A stretch of DNA of 64,000 nt from CALDTK01 sp965213735 (GTDB taxonomy: Bacteria; Bacteroidota; Bacteroidia; Chitinophagales; Saprospiraceae): positions 868,001 through 932,000 of the forward strand of contig CBDCAB010000005.1 of NCBI GenBank assembly GCA_965213735.1. Direction: 5' to 3'. The translations under genes and the position numbers were made by a program. Shown one piece after another: positions 11,301 to 18,341 of this stretch. The notes beneath the pieces were generated by a model. It was not told the DNA's origin and did no database searches. It saw only the letters and a program-made list of their open reading frames with translations. Position 1 is the first letter of the stretch, and each line of letters starts with the position of its first letter.

Positions 11301-12199
11301 GCGTTGTGACGCACCGCTATGTACATGGTGCCGGACTCACATTGCGCATTGATGTGGCCAATGGTGGGGTAGAGCATTTCTATCACTATGACTACCGAGG
11401 TAGTACAGTCGCTATGACCGACGATACGGCGGGCATCACGCACCGCTACCAGTATCTACCCTTTGGTGAGCAGGTGCAGTCTAGCGAAGCATTCGACCAG
11501 CCCTTTACTTATGTTGGCCGCTACGGCGTGATGGATGAAGGCAGCGACCTCTACTTTATGCGAGCCCGCTACTATGATGCGAATACGGGCAGGTTTATGT
11601 CGGAAGACCCGGTGTGGCATGACAACCTATATCCGTATGCGGATAATAATCCGGTGAAGATGGTCGACCCTAATGGTGATATAGCCATATCGGGTGTACT
11701 AATGATCACTCCTATTGCTCAAAATAGCATGTGTAGCATTCTCGATGCGGCAGAATGGTTCGGCACATCGGCTTCAGGAGGAAGCGAGGCTCGAAAGTCT
11801 GAATTACTAACCCGTCTACGTCGCCGAAACGACGAGTTGATGAAAGATGTCGCAATGACATTAACGTTTGACGGTAAAGGTCTTTTAATTGATAAGGCAC
11901 TTGAGAAATCTCCTAGGTCTGTGCAATTTATAGGCGGAGTAGGAAACGGAGTGTTCGACGCATATTTTGAGGATGGTAAGCTGACTCAGAGTGAGTATGA
12001 AAAAATTGTGCTTACGCAAACTCTGTCTGCCGGGATAGGAGGTCTACTAGATGGCTCGGATATACAACGATATTTAGACGAGTTTTCACGTATAACTGGA
12101 ACTGTGAACGGAGTGTATGATTATGAGGCAATAATCGAGGCTGCAGCTGGCATGTTCTCCGGTGCAATTTTAAACGGAATTTCTGACCCATGCGAATAG
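5384..12199 (+). CDS. Giant secreted M43-like protease / RHS (YD-repeat) protein
   Basis: 2271 residues. Seen in order: a signal peptide (about 1-33, ends VYAQS); a metzincin domain with HELGHMLGLLH (His209, Glu210, His213, His219) and a Met-turn NFMEY (Met258), as in M43 cytophagalysin/pappalysin peptidases; four repeats of about 78 residues starting LEYFIDTDPGRG plus a fifth degenerate one (about 430-810); an S-layer-homology-like segment (about 911-1125); a DUF6531-like entry domain (LSLNFGHTYNSY, near 1154); many YD repeats (about 1300-2030); an RHS core (YLPFGEQVQ ... YDANTGRFMSEDP ... VDPNG, about 2020-2100); and a 168-residue tip with no family I recognise. RHS proteins build a shell that can encase a C-terminal toxin; here the tip could be a toxin, but this is inference. 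The tip region is less GC-rich than the core. It is coupled to the upstream beta-helix gene by ATGA and overlaps the next gene by 10 nt. Confidence 0.9.
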   Translation: MTKLPNICVILGRHTALIVWLLCSLTNLHVYAQSCPTDPDCAATFAAYKPDPTTCAPGADYNCAPLYHGQHGKLRIPLMVRRVGSLNSSTPTQFYTILASANQFLADSPTGIAVEFYVDAYGYENSSNYDDALGPVTEAFLQGLQTANPNRFIVFIGSGISADTLNAPHDILGDASYPYRLQGATIEESRTLFLQDSVVANNAFIILAHELGHMLGLLHTFDNTAFPAGSSCASVCRINDGIDDTSPYAPAGQPDNFMEYEEGFVGVPHSPNATLSPCQSAKMLRVLYEGRNTLGLSLSTPTITDASGTTLTGSFPSTFYNDPLDTLAFALTGAHKSFTEDFAHVLIRNYSGDTLYQQWRDSLDLNTLYGTIFSSPGTYTIEVRDKRHYGSAESTPRILTLPLLACNLNGVCDPWETATSCPDCYVPITPARLSFLEYFIDTDPGRGNGTIIPLGNVVAADTTINIPLNTVSPGIHTLYVRAKDDQGRWSFTQRRVFLVQQGGAGPRQLTRLEYFIDTDPGRGNATPLPLAGATASDSTYNIDLSSVGPGIHTLYVRAKDDAGTWSFTQRRVIIVTPGAAGPGGRKLDYLEYFIDTDPGRGNGTSLALQDSISSDSTYTLDLTNISPGIHTLYVRARDNAGVWSFVQRRLMMVTPAGSNNRELAYLEYFIDSDPGRGSGTSLPLTGLTASDSTYNIDLTNVAPGIHTLYVRARDNANAWSFTQRRVFMVTPGNNTPAEVEYIEYWTSDDPTPARGQGTPVPFTPSPAPEADETFNVSIPSSNNNYTVYVRARDTKGRWSFVVQDTLYWSGNEIEVTSPSNNPNWIAGQSNITFVNWDTTNNVGNVEIHLVTASGNEVLTIDSNEDPEGPWSGSVAIPIYVNAGNYRIRVRDRNRHGIVGYSNIFTISSPAANWCLEYTDLDSTYGGQQNVLAAANCLCSQGYITPQNYGPTNTYGVQPNEDIFRADLAKLVWSALNGSNAPSVAELFPSPFADLQQSNNSYYRFAKALAYLEYNDDVAPFDRDFINFRPYEYLQTRYAFKAILEAFDIGPLTGGSGTVYGLQPGEDGYGYMRRAQSMGLIASSVGDAFTDIKRGEVFHALYELLDVCNGSEQIKTLSLTDYFIPGNFTPYNLSRNVGVSDGYFRSHTQSSFAIPGRGLSLNFGHTYNSYLTELPREYRLLEPLGRGWSHTYDTYILLEEGWSFDNLSKADEFVVALPGGSFHVFDAATFAPQTQGSRYKLRRTSSSTLVLRSPDQIDYTYTEFVLPQGYKVYILDLITDRNGNELDVVQESITWQAPGFDLPAPWPRLKEVVDDHGRKLTFSYGTGVETLRLTGVADVAGGRSISYTPFGKTLHSYTNALGDQTQYAYGSSGSRERRFSLLTEITLPEGNIITNTYDAERKLAQVSLPGQNVPSAAVVVTPNYTDPSQDYQTSVTSPSGPSNSLVTTSNTYNANGYLSDSERNGKTRSFLYGASNYPNQPTRSTYEGRSVNYSYDGQGRVTTISLPESITHRFQYNSRNDVTRYTDPRNQVTSFTYDANGNLDKVIDPMGGIARTQYNAHGQPTRVMNPNLIATDYTYHPTGPLATVTDPIQQRYTQNIDNIGRINEAFDGNGSRTTYTHDALDRITNVTREGIQHNITLDYGFDGNGNVTSITNALGGVTTMTYDNRDLLSSIDFGGDTRTYTYQDNGQVDDETSPNNDVFDFQYDAQDRLIDDGYATYAYDNFNRVVTKTKGSDVLTYSYDNADRVTSINFNGESVTYGYDANGNTTSVAHAGFTTTYTYDNLNRLTRVRWTGGTGSTGVTYGYFADGRMDEVTNPNGTKREYGYDQAGRLTSLLEYVPAGSDTIAFFTYQYDGNDNIGVETKDGLAFASPPVYAAADLGYAYNGENELTSIADAGGGSTSFAFDANGRQTDAGGDVAIWDARDRLESFRGVSYGYDPAQMRRSRTAGGVTTEYVLDARGMGHVLAEKQNGVVTHRYVHGAGLTLRIDVANGGVEHFYHYDYRGSTVAMTDDTAGITHRYQYLPFGEQVQSSEAFDQPFTYVGRYGVMDEGSDLYFMRARYYDANTGRFMSEDPVWHDNLYPYADNNPVKMVDPNGDIAISGVLMITPIAQNSMCSILDAAEWFGTSASGGSEARKSELLTRLRRRNDELMKDVAMTLTFDGKGLLIDKALEKSPRSVQFIGGVGNGVFDAYFEDGKLTQSEYEKIVLTQTLSAGIGGLLDGSDIQRYLDEFSRITGTVNGVYDYEAIIEAAAGMFSGAILNGISDPCE

Positions 12200-13101
12200 C
12201 TAAACTTCTGATTCGCTACTCAGCGATTTTTTCTCAAGGAGCTTTTGTCCTCATCTTGGTGTGCAGCAACAGTGTTGTAAATGCACAGTCTCACACCTAC
12301 GACACTTTCGACCGCCTCACCGCGGCCGCCCTCAACGACAGCACTACGCTGCTCTACGGCTACGATGCTTTGGGCAACCGAACCTCCTACGTCCTCAACC
12401 CTACTGATGCCTTTGTGCCAGTGAAGGTGTTGCTGGAAGGGCCTTATGAGGCAAGTACAGGCTTGCAGACTGACGCCTTACGGCAAAACAGCGAGCTCCC
12501 TCTTACAGAACCCTACTCGGCGGCAGGCTACACCGAGCTTGTCAACGCGAATGCGCAGATCAGCAATCCAGGACAGCTGCTTGCCCAAACGGGCAACGCG
12601 GCCATTACCGATTGGATCTTAGTGGAGCTGCGAGAAGCGCTGGATTCGACGACGGTCGTCGCACGCAAAGCAGTGCTTCTGCAGCGCGATGGTTGGATCG
12701 TTGATACGGATGGTACTGGTCCAGTGCGCCTGGAGGGTGTGCCTCCGGGCGACTATTTCGTCGTCATCCGACATCGCAATCACTTGCCCATCCGCTCTTT
12801 GTTGCCGTACGCCGTCAATCGCAACACCACCAACATTGACTTCACCGCGGGGCAGAATGCCTATGGGCAGGCGCCGCAAGCAGTCATCAATTCGGTTTAC
12901 GCCATGCGCTCCGGCGATGCCAATCAGGATGGCAGCATCAATGCCGTCGATCTCAACTCAGCCTGGCGCATCCAAAATGGACAGCCTTTCAACTACACCA
13001 CTTCCAACGCCGACTTCAACCTCGACGGCACCGTCAATGCTGTTGACCTCAACCTTTACTGGCGGGTCAATAACGGGCGAGTGGCGCAGGGGGTGGATTA
13101 A
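12190..13101 (+). CDS. Secreted YD-repeat stub with dockerin-like C-terminus
   Basis: 303 residues; the ATG lies inside the last codons of the RHS gene. A long signal peptide (about 1-33, ends VNAQ) is followed by a minimal YD-repeat unit (YDTFDRLTAAALNDSTT, then YGYDALGNRTSYVL), a middle beta-rich domain (a segment with WILVELREALDSTTVVARKA), and two dockerin-like calcium loops, DANQDGSINAVDLNSAW and DFNLDGTVNAVDLNLYW, near residues 260-300. Type I dockerin repeats bind calcium and mediate protein-protein contacts in other systems. Here the pair suggests a surface attachment or partner-binding end. I consider it a companion of the RHS protein; it does not look like a cytoplasmic immunity protein because it is exported. 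Confidence 0.82.
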   Translation: MRIAKLLIRYSAIFSQGAFVLILVCSNSVVNAQSHTYDTFDRLTAAALNDSTTLLYGYDALGNRTSYVLNPTDAFVPVKVLLEGPYEASTGLQTDALRQNSELPLTEPYSAAGYTELVNANAQISNPGQLLAQTGNAAITDWILVELREALDSTTVVARKAVLLQRDGWIVDTDGTGPVRLEGVPPGDYFVVIRHRNHLPIRSLLPYAVNRNTTNIDFTAGQNAYGQAPQAVINSVYAMRSGDANQDGSINAVDLNSAWRIQNGQPFNYTTSNADFNLDGTVNAVDLNLYWRVNNGRVAQGVD

Positions 13102-13185
13102 ACGTGCGCCGTTCGACTGGCTCACCAACGGGGCCCCTTCGCCATTGGGTCGCAGGGCAGTGGCCCGATGAAAATCTGAATAATC

Positions 13186-14181
13186 ATGAAAATAGCACTC
13201 ACCCTTCTTACCTCTCTTCTCACCATCTCGGCATCCGCCACAGTGCTGGTCGTTGATCCATTTGGGGAGCCTGGTACATATCCTTCGTTTGGGCTCGCAA
13301 TGCTGCAAGCTGCCAATGGCGATACCATTCAGGTGAGGCCGTTTACGCCAAGAGCGCATCAGATAACTCTCGACAAAGACGTGACCATTATAGGGCACGG
13401 TTATGATCTGGGACGGTCAAGCTCAAGTGTTTTTCCTGTAACCTATAAAGGCTTTAGCTCAAGGTATCGCATTCGACTGAATAATGGTGTAACTGCAACG
13501 CTAATTGGCATAATCGCAGAAGCTGATGTTGAACTTCTGTCGAACTCCACGCTATACATGCGTAAATGTAAGGTTGGCGGAATCATTCGGATGCAAGATG
13601 ATTCCTATTTGGAGCTTAAACAATCTCTTGTTAATAATGTGTATCTTTTTTTCAGTAATCAGGGCCGGCCGGTTGGAGTTGCTGCTAATATAATTAACTC
13701 ACATATAAATAATTATATAGGTGCATACGATGAGCATCAAATTTATGATCTGTACGTATCGCAGAGCAACATCGGACGCATTGGAGGTGGAGCAATGGGG
13801 TCATATATAAATTGTATATTTCAATATCAAAACACTAACTATTATCCTTGCAATGAACCCAATCGATTGATCAAACATTCGATTTTGCCCAACAACGTTG
13901 GAGAGGGATGTGATAGTACGAATACATTCGTAGGTTCTGTAAGTAGCTTTGCTGGGGCTTGTGGATATTCCCTATGTGATACTAGTTTGTATCTTATCCC
14001 AAACTCCCCCGCCATCGGCGCCGGCTACAACGGCGAAGACTGCGGCATCTTCGGCGGTCCAACGCCTTACGAGCTTTCCGGCTTGCCTAGTAGACCTTGG
14101 ATTTATGACTTCATCACGCCACCTGCTGTAAGTCAGCAATCGCCTGCCGCTGTGCAGGTAAAAGTGAAAGCGGTAGACTAG
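13186..14181 (+). CDS. Secreted parallel beta-helix protein, paralogue 6
   Basis: 331 residues, 84 nt after the dockerin-like gene and on the same strand. The signal peptide is about residues 1-19 (ends ISASA). The N-cap is GLAMLQAANGDTIQVRP with DKDVTIIGHGYD; the middle is AT-rich and strand-like; the C-terminal signature NSPAIGAGYNGEDCGIFGG is almost that of paralogue 1, followed by PYELSGLPSRPWIYDF. The last residues are VKVKAVD. It is probably exported. Codon composition changes visibly between the GC-richer ends and the AT-rich middle. Function unknown. Confidence 0.8.
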   Translation: MKIALTLLTSLLTISASATVLVVDPFGEPGTYPSFGLAMLQAANGDTIQVRPFTPRAHQITLDKDVTIIGHGYDLGRSSSSVFPVTYKGFSSRYRIRLNNGVTATLIGIIAEADVELLSNSTLYMRKCKVGGIIRMQDDSYLELKQSLVNNVYLFFSNQGRPVGVAANIINSHINNYIGAYDEHQIYDLYVSQSNIGRIGGGAMGSYINCIFQYQNTNYYPCNEPNRLIKHSILPNNVGEGCDSTNTFVGSVSSFAGACGYSLCDTSLYLIPNSPAIGAGYNGEDCGIFGGPTPYELSGLPSRPWIYDFITPPAVSQQSPAAVQVKVKAVD

Positions 14182-14195
14182 CTAACAGAACAGAC

Positions 14196-15173
14196 ATGAC
14201 CTTTCTACGCGCCTTTCTTCTCGTACTCTCCACTTGCTTTGTGGTAGCAAGCTATGCTCGGGTGATCGTCATTGATCCGGGCCGTGCTGGTACAGACGTA
14301 TTTTCTACGTTCAGCGCTGGGTATAATGACGCTGTGGATGGGGATACGGTACATGTTAGTTTTGCGGGTTTAAGTACACTACCTTCAAGCTCTTCCCAGC
14401 TAATCGAGAAGGGTATTACAATTATCGGCCCGGGTTATGATATGGATCATAATTATCCTGCCGCAGTCCCCTTTGCATTCGTTTATCCGCAAATACATCA
14501 AATAAGCTTTAATACATCTTCACCAGCAAAGCTAATCGGGATGCAAGTTAAGTATGTAGACATAGGCGGTGCTGCTGCTGTAGATCTAGTAAGTTGTAAG
14601 GTATATTTCAGGCTATTCTTCCACAATGACGCTTCCGGGAAGGTGTCAAGGTCGTATATAAAAGATTTACGTGTCGAAACGGGAGCTGATGTTGAGATAA
14701 CGAGTTCCGCTGTGCATGAGCTTACACGGCCTGGGTCTCTCCCAGCGCGACCGCTAGCCGTGTCCCATAGCATAATTTACAGTGGGTCAGGCCACTCGAT
14801 TGGCTTTATGAACTCCTATGTCAATGCCACTGCATTTTGCAACCCCACAAATTCAATAACCCATAGCGTGGTGCCTGCTATCTCTCAGTGTCAGCATCCA
14901 ACAAATTTGACTGTTGCGGCTGGTCAGACGGTAACGTTTGCTGTGCCATCGAATGTAAACTTGCCAGATAGCCTCTTTCGCCTCACACCAAACTCAATTG
15001 CAATCGGGGCTGGCTTCAACGGCGTCGACATTGGCATGTTTGATGGGCCTGAACCGTACGAACTCTCCGGCATTCCATCCATGCCCTGGATTTACGAGTT
15101 CGAAGCGCCGCCGGCAATAGCAGCCCCAGCAACCAATGCGCAAGTCACCATCAAGGTCAAAGCAATCGATTAA
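14196..15173 (+). CDS. Secreted parallel beta-helix protein, paralogue 7
   Basis: 325 residues, 14 nt after paralogue 6. The signal peptide is about 1-22 (ends ASYA). The N-cap is GYNDAVDGDTVHVSFAG and the motif GITIIGPGYDMDH is intact. The C-terminal signature has drifted: VDIGMFDGPEPYELSGIP, so the otherwise invariant Cys of DCGxFGG is replaced by Ile. Paralogues 6 and 7 share the PWIYEF/PWIYDF ending and the VxVKAxD tail, so they are the closest pair. Predicted extracellular; function unknown. Confidence 0.8.
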   Translation: MTFLRAFLLVLSTCFVVASYARVIVIDPGRAGTDVFSTFSAGYNDAVDGDTVHVSFAGLSTLPSSSSQLIEKGITIIGPGYDMDHNYPAAVPFAFVYPQIHQISFNTSSPAKLIGMQVKYVDIGGAAAVDLVSCKVYFRLFFHNDASGKVSRSYIKDLRVETGADVEITSSAVHELTRPGSLPARPLAVSHSIIYSGSGHSIGFMNSYVNATAFCNPTNSITHSVVPAISQCQHPTNLTVAAGQTVTFAVPSNVNLPDSLFRLTPNSIAIGAGFNGVDIGMFDGPEPYELSGIPSMPWIYEFEAPPAIAAPATNAQVTIKVKAID

Positions 15174-15189
15174 CTCAAATCTTCCCCCC

Positions 15190-15426
15190 ATGCCCACCAC
15201 CCACATCCGCGTCTACTCCGAGCGCTACAACAAATATCTCTCCGGCGCCCGCGTCGTCCTTGGATGGATGACTGGCTTCAACGCTGGACAGAGTCAGCCA
15301 CAGAAAACCGATAGCAACGGGGAAGTCTATATTAGTCATACTTTAACCGGAGAGGCTACGGTATATGTCGATGGGCAGGATGTTGGTAGGGTGCGTACGC
15401 CGGGGAGTGCGACAGTGCGGGTGTAG
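15190..15426 (+). CDS. Small 78-residue protein, no family recognised
   Basis: Starts at the ATG at 15190 (MPTTHIRVYSERYNKYLSG), 16 nt after the last beta-helix gene. A longer in-frame start at 15136 would overlap that gene and adds a low-complexity basic stretch, so I reject it. The protein has no signal peptide and a beta-sandwich flavour (GEVYISHTLTGEATVYVDG), reminiscent of carboxypeptidase-regulatory-like or PEGA-type folds, but I cannot assign it. A decayed copy with a lost start codon and an internal stop is at 17748-17984; conservation of length and of most codons between the copies supports that this was a real gene. Confidence 0.6.
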   Translation: MPTTHIRVYSERYNKYLSGARVVLGWMTGFNAGQSQPQKTDSNGEVYISHTLTGEATVYVDGQDVGRVRTPGSATVRV

Positions 15427-15558
15427 TGAGTGACCGGATCCTGAGCTACCGCCCGCCGCAAATGCTCAGGCACAAAGTGCAGGAAAGGCCAGGATGGTTG
15501 GTTTAGAGCTTGCTGAGGGAATGCGCTGGCGCCTTTGGCTGGCTCTGCCAGTGCGCCA
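15190..15558. repeat. Direct repeat copy A (small gene plus 3' flank)
   Basis: This block, covering the 78-residue gene and about 130 nt downstream, is repeated at 17748-18117. The downstream part shares GAGCTACCGCCCGCCGCAAA, ATGCTCAGGCACAAAG and GGCTGGCTCTGCCAGTGCGC. The end of the unit can form a hairpin (CTGGCGC ... GCGCCAG). The duplication spans coding and non-coding DNA, so it is a segmental duplication. Confidence 0.8.
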
Positions 15559-16021
15559 GTATACTACCCGGAGCACGGCAGTAAGCGTCCAAGCGAGCAC
15601 TTGGTGTGCATCTTCGTGAGGAACTCCGCGGTGGGCTAAACAAATAGCTGCACTGGCCCGTCCATTGAATTGCTGAGCTGCTGCCAAGGCACACCGTGCA
15701 GCACCGCCAGCCGTCGTTGGTTAGACACGTACTGCTGTGCTCCTCAATGCTCAATTTGATTTAAAGAGGGGGCACGAGTGCCTCACAGCGCTGCTGCCTA
15801 CGAACCGAGCAACAAATCAACGGTACTTTGCTTAGAAAATGCATTCTCCATAGAGGGTGTGGCAACTCGTTTCTGGCACAGATCATTAAATTTTCAAGAT
15901 CCAATTCTTCCCGTTCAATCATTAAAATATCCTGTTTGGTTGTGGAATAGAAGGATTTGGTACATGAGGGAGACATACGTGTGTGGAATGCCCTAGTTTT
16001 GATAGCTCAATTACGAAGCTC
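15427..16021. other. Intergenic region of 595 nt
   Basis: The first 130 nt belong to the direct repeat shared with 17985-18117. The rest contains no open frame I would defend on either strand; short antisense frames around 15466-15754 have no family resemblance. No clear promoter for the BspA-like gene that follows was found. Confidence 0.5.
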
Positions 16022-17623
16022 ATGAGACAGGTCATTCTAGTAATAACAATATTTGTTTCTTCACTTTCTGCTGTTTTTGGGCAGGGGGAATTTAAGACGA
16101 TGTGGTGTTGCTATAACAACAATACTATTGATTTTGTAGTATCAGGAACGGGACCCATTACATATTCATGGACAACAGTAGGTGGCGGAGCAGCGATTAC
16201 CGGTAGTGGTGTAGTGCCATTTTCTTCAAATATGATTCTGTCGATATCCAACCTGCCGCCAAACCGTATAATAGAAATCAGTATTTTACCTCAGAACATA
16301 TCTTCCTTTAAAATAGCTTATGCAGGAAACGGGAACTCTACCCCCATAGCATTAGATTCTGTTACTCAATGGGGTACAGCAAATTGGACTTCAATGGAAA
16401 GCGCTTTTGAAGAATGCAACTATGTGAGTATATCCAACTCTGCGGGCGCTCCAAACCTTGGATTAGTTCAAAACATGGCAAAAATGTTTTTTCGGTGCAA
16501 TAGATTGAATGATAGTGATCTTTCGTCGTGGGATATGTCTAACGTCACACGTATGGATTGGATGTTTTATGAGGCGACCGACTTTGTTGGTGATATATCG
16601 ACATGGGATGTTTCAAATGTATTAAATATGGCTCTAATGTTTTCAGGAGCCTCGAACTTTAATGGAGATATCTCTTCATGGAATGTTGCAAACGTTCAGA
16701 ATATGTTCGAGATGTTTTCTCTAACCTCCTACTTTGATGGAGACATCTCTTCTTGGGATGTATCAAATGTTCAGAATATGGGCGGTATGTTTAGATCTGC
16801 TGCTAACTTTGATCAAGATTTATCCCAATGGGATATATCCAATGTGAATAGACTATCCAGTTTTGGAACTAACGCTTTCGGATTCTTGGATTACTCCGGC
16901 CTCTCCTGTGAAAACTACTCCAACTTTCTCGTAGGCCAGGCAAACAATCCAAACCTACCTTCCGGTCTTTTCCTTGGCGCCACCTCCTTGCAATACGGCA
17001 ACGACGCCATCGCAGCTCGCAACACCCTCATCAATTCTAAAGGCTGGACCATTACGGGTGATTCTCCCTCAGGCTTCGATTGCTTGTCAGCCCCTTTGCC
17101 TGTTGAGCTTCTTGAGTTATCAGTGAGCCGTACCCAGAACGGCCACCTATTATCTTGGTCGACAGCCACCGAGATTGACAACTCGCATTTCATTATCGAG
17201 CACTCAACAACGACTGGTAGCGATGACAGCTTTAAGGCTATCTCTACCGTAGCCGGTCAGGGAACTACATCTGAGATGACTGCATACGAATACACCCACT
17301 ACACTGGAGTCGCCGGAACTCACTACTACCGTCTCAAGCAGGTCGACTTCGATGGTGTTGAAACATTGAGTGATGTAGTCGCAGTAAATCAAAAAGAGAC
17401 CTCCGAAATAGCTATCTTTCCGAACCCTGTCAACCAAGCCTTAAAGATCTCGGGAATCTCTACCGGTGACATCATCACGCTTACCAACGCCCTCGGGCGT
17501 GTCGTTCTGCAAGACACGTATGATGGTCAGATGCTTGCTATTGAACACCTCCCAGCTGGTACGTATTTCCTTCACTGTCAGGAAGCTGGACGTGAATTTA
17601 CGCGGAGGTTCATAAAGTTGTAA
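16022..17623 (+). CDS. BspA-like (DUF285) surface protein with T9SS tail
   Basis: 533 residues from the ATG at 16022, chosen because MRQVILVITIFVSSLSAVFG is a signal peptide; a start at 15983 would prepend 13 residues. The middle has four to five DUF285-type repeats with the pattern DISSWDVSNVQNM..MF (about residues 175-290), a leucine-rich-repeat-like fold known from BspA-type surface proteins of Bacteroidota and others. A fibronectin-like domain follows (PLPVELLELSVSRTQNGHLL), then a type A T9SS sorting tail: IAIFPNPVNQALKISG, GRVVLQ, HLPAGTYFLHCQ, FIKL. It is predicted to be exported by T9SS to the cell surface or medium; the role is likely binding. Confidence 0.88.
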   Translation: MRQVILVITIFVSSLSAVFGQGEFKTMWCCYNNNTIDFVVSGTGPITYSWTTVGGGAAITGSGVVPFSSNMILSISNLPPNRIIEISILPQNISSFKIAYAGNGNSTPIALDSVTQWGTANWTSMESAFEECNYVSISNSAGAPNLGLVQNMAKMFFRCNRLNDSDLSSWDMSNVTRMDWMFYEATDFVGDISTWDVSNVLNMALMFSGASNFNGDISSWNVANVQNMFEMFSLTSYFDGDISSWDVSNVQNMGGMFRSAANFDQDLSQWDISNVNRLSSFGTNAFGFLDYSGLSCENYSNFLVGQANNPNLPSGLFLGATSLQYGNDAIAARNTLINSKGWTITGDSPSGFDCLSAPLPVELLELSVSRTQNGHLLSWSTATEIDNSHFIIEHSTTTGSDDSFKAISTVAGQGTTSEMTAYEYTHYTGVAGTHYYRLKQVDFDGVETLSDVVAVNQKETSEIAIFPNPVNQALKISGISTGDIITLTNALGRVVLQDTYDGQMLAIEHLPAGTYFLHCQEAGREFTRRFIKL

Positions 17624-17747
17624 GTGAACCTTGTTGGGACGTCCTTTAGATTGAGCAGATAGCGGTGGCCACAAAGCGCGGAGGGAAACGCCTTGTACCG
17701 TCTCGAGAGTTTAGCAAGCATAGACGAAGATTTAATCTCACCCCACC

Positions 17748-17984
17748 CTGCCCACCACCCACATCCGCGTCTACTCCACCCGCTACAGCAAATAACTTCC
17801 CGGCGCCCGCGTCGTGCTGGAATGGATGACTAGACTCAATGCCGGACAGAGCCAGCCACAGAAAACGAATAGCAACGGGGAAGTCTACATCGACCATACT
17901 TCAACCGGAGAGGCTACGGTATATGTTGATGGACAGGCTGTCGGCAGGGTGCGCACGCCAGGGAGTGCGACAGTGCGGGTGTAG
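17748..17984 (+). pseudogene. Decayed copy of the 78-residue gene
   Basis: Exactly the same length (237 nt) as 15190-15426 with no indels. The start ATG is CTG here, and codon 15 (TAT, Tyr) is TAA. The remaining codons still encode recognisable sequence such as GEVYIDHTSTGEATVYVDGQ and VRTPGSATVRV before the shared TAG. This is direct evidence of gene duplication followed by inactivation. Confidence 0.85.
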
Positions 17985-18117
17985 TGAGTGACCGAATCCT
18001 GAGCTACCGCCCGCCGCAAATGCTCAGGCACAAAGCGCAGGAAAGGCCAGGAGAAGTTAAGTATAAGCTTGCTGAGGGTACGCCATGGCGCGTTTGGCTG
18101 GCTCTGCCAGTGCGCCA
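17748..18117. repeat. Direct repeat copy B (pseudogene plus 3' flank)
   Basis: Second copy of the segment at 15190-15558, with the pseudogene and the downstream non-coding flank. A few indels occur in the non-coding part around 18055-18075. The remaining stretch to 18341 contains nothing I recognise and separates convergent genes. Confidence 0.8.
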
Positions 18118-18341
18118 CAATAGTATCAGCAGCACGCACAGAATCAGCGCTCAATCATGCCACTCGCAGAGCGAGCCAAACGGCACGCTATAACAAACCT
18201 TCAAGCTAGACGGGGTCAAGTAGATACAGCTCATGAAATTTGTTACTCACTGGCTCAACGTTACTAGTCGTTCCGGGCTTTTATGACTTACCGGGCAGAG
18301 ACAGGGATGTATAATTTCACATGTTGATGCATGAGGTTGTA

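Noticed and set aside
12689..13171. 160-residue frame overlapping the dockerin-like gene
   Set aside because: The dockerin repeats are only in the other frame; this one is Pro/Thr/Ser low-complexity.
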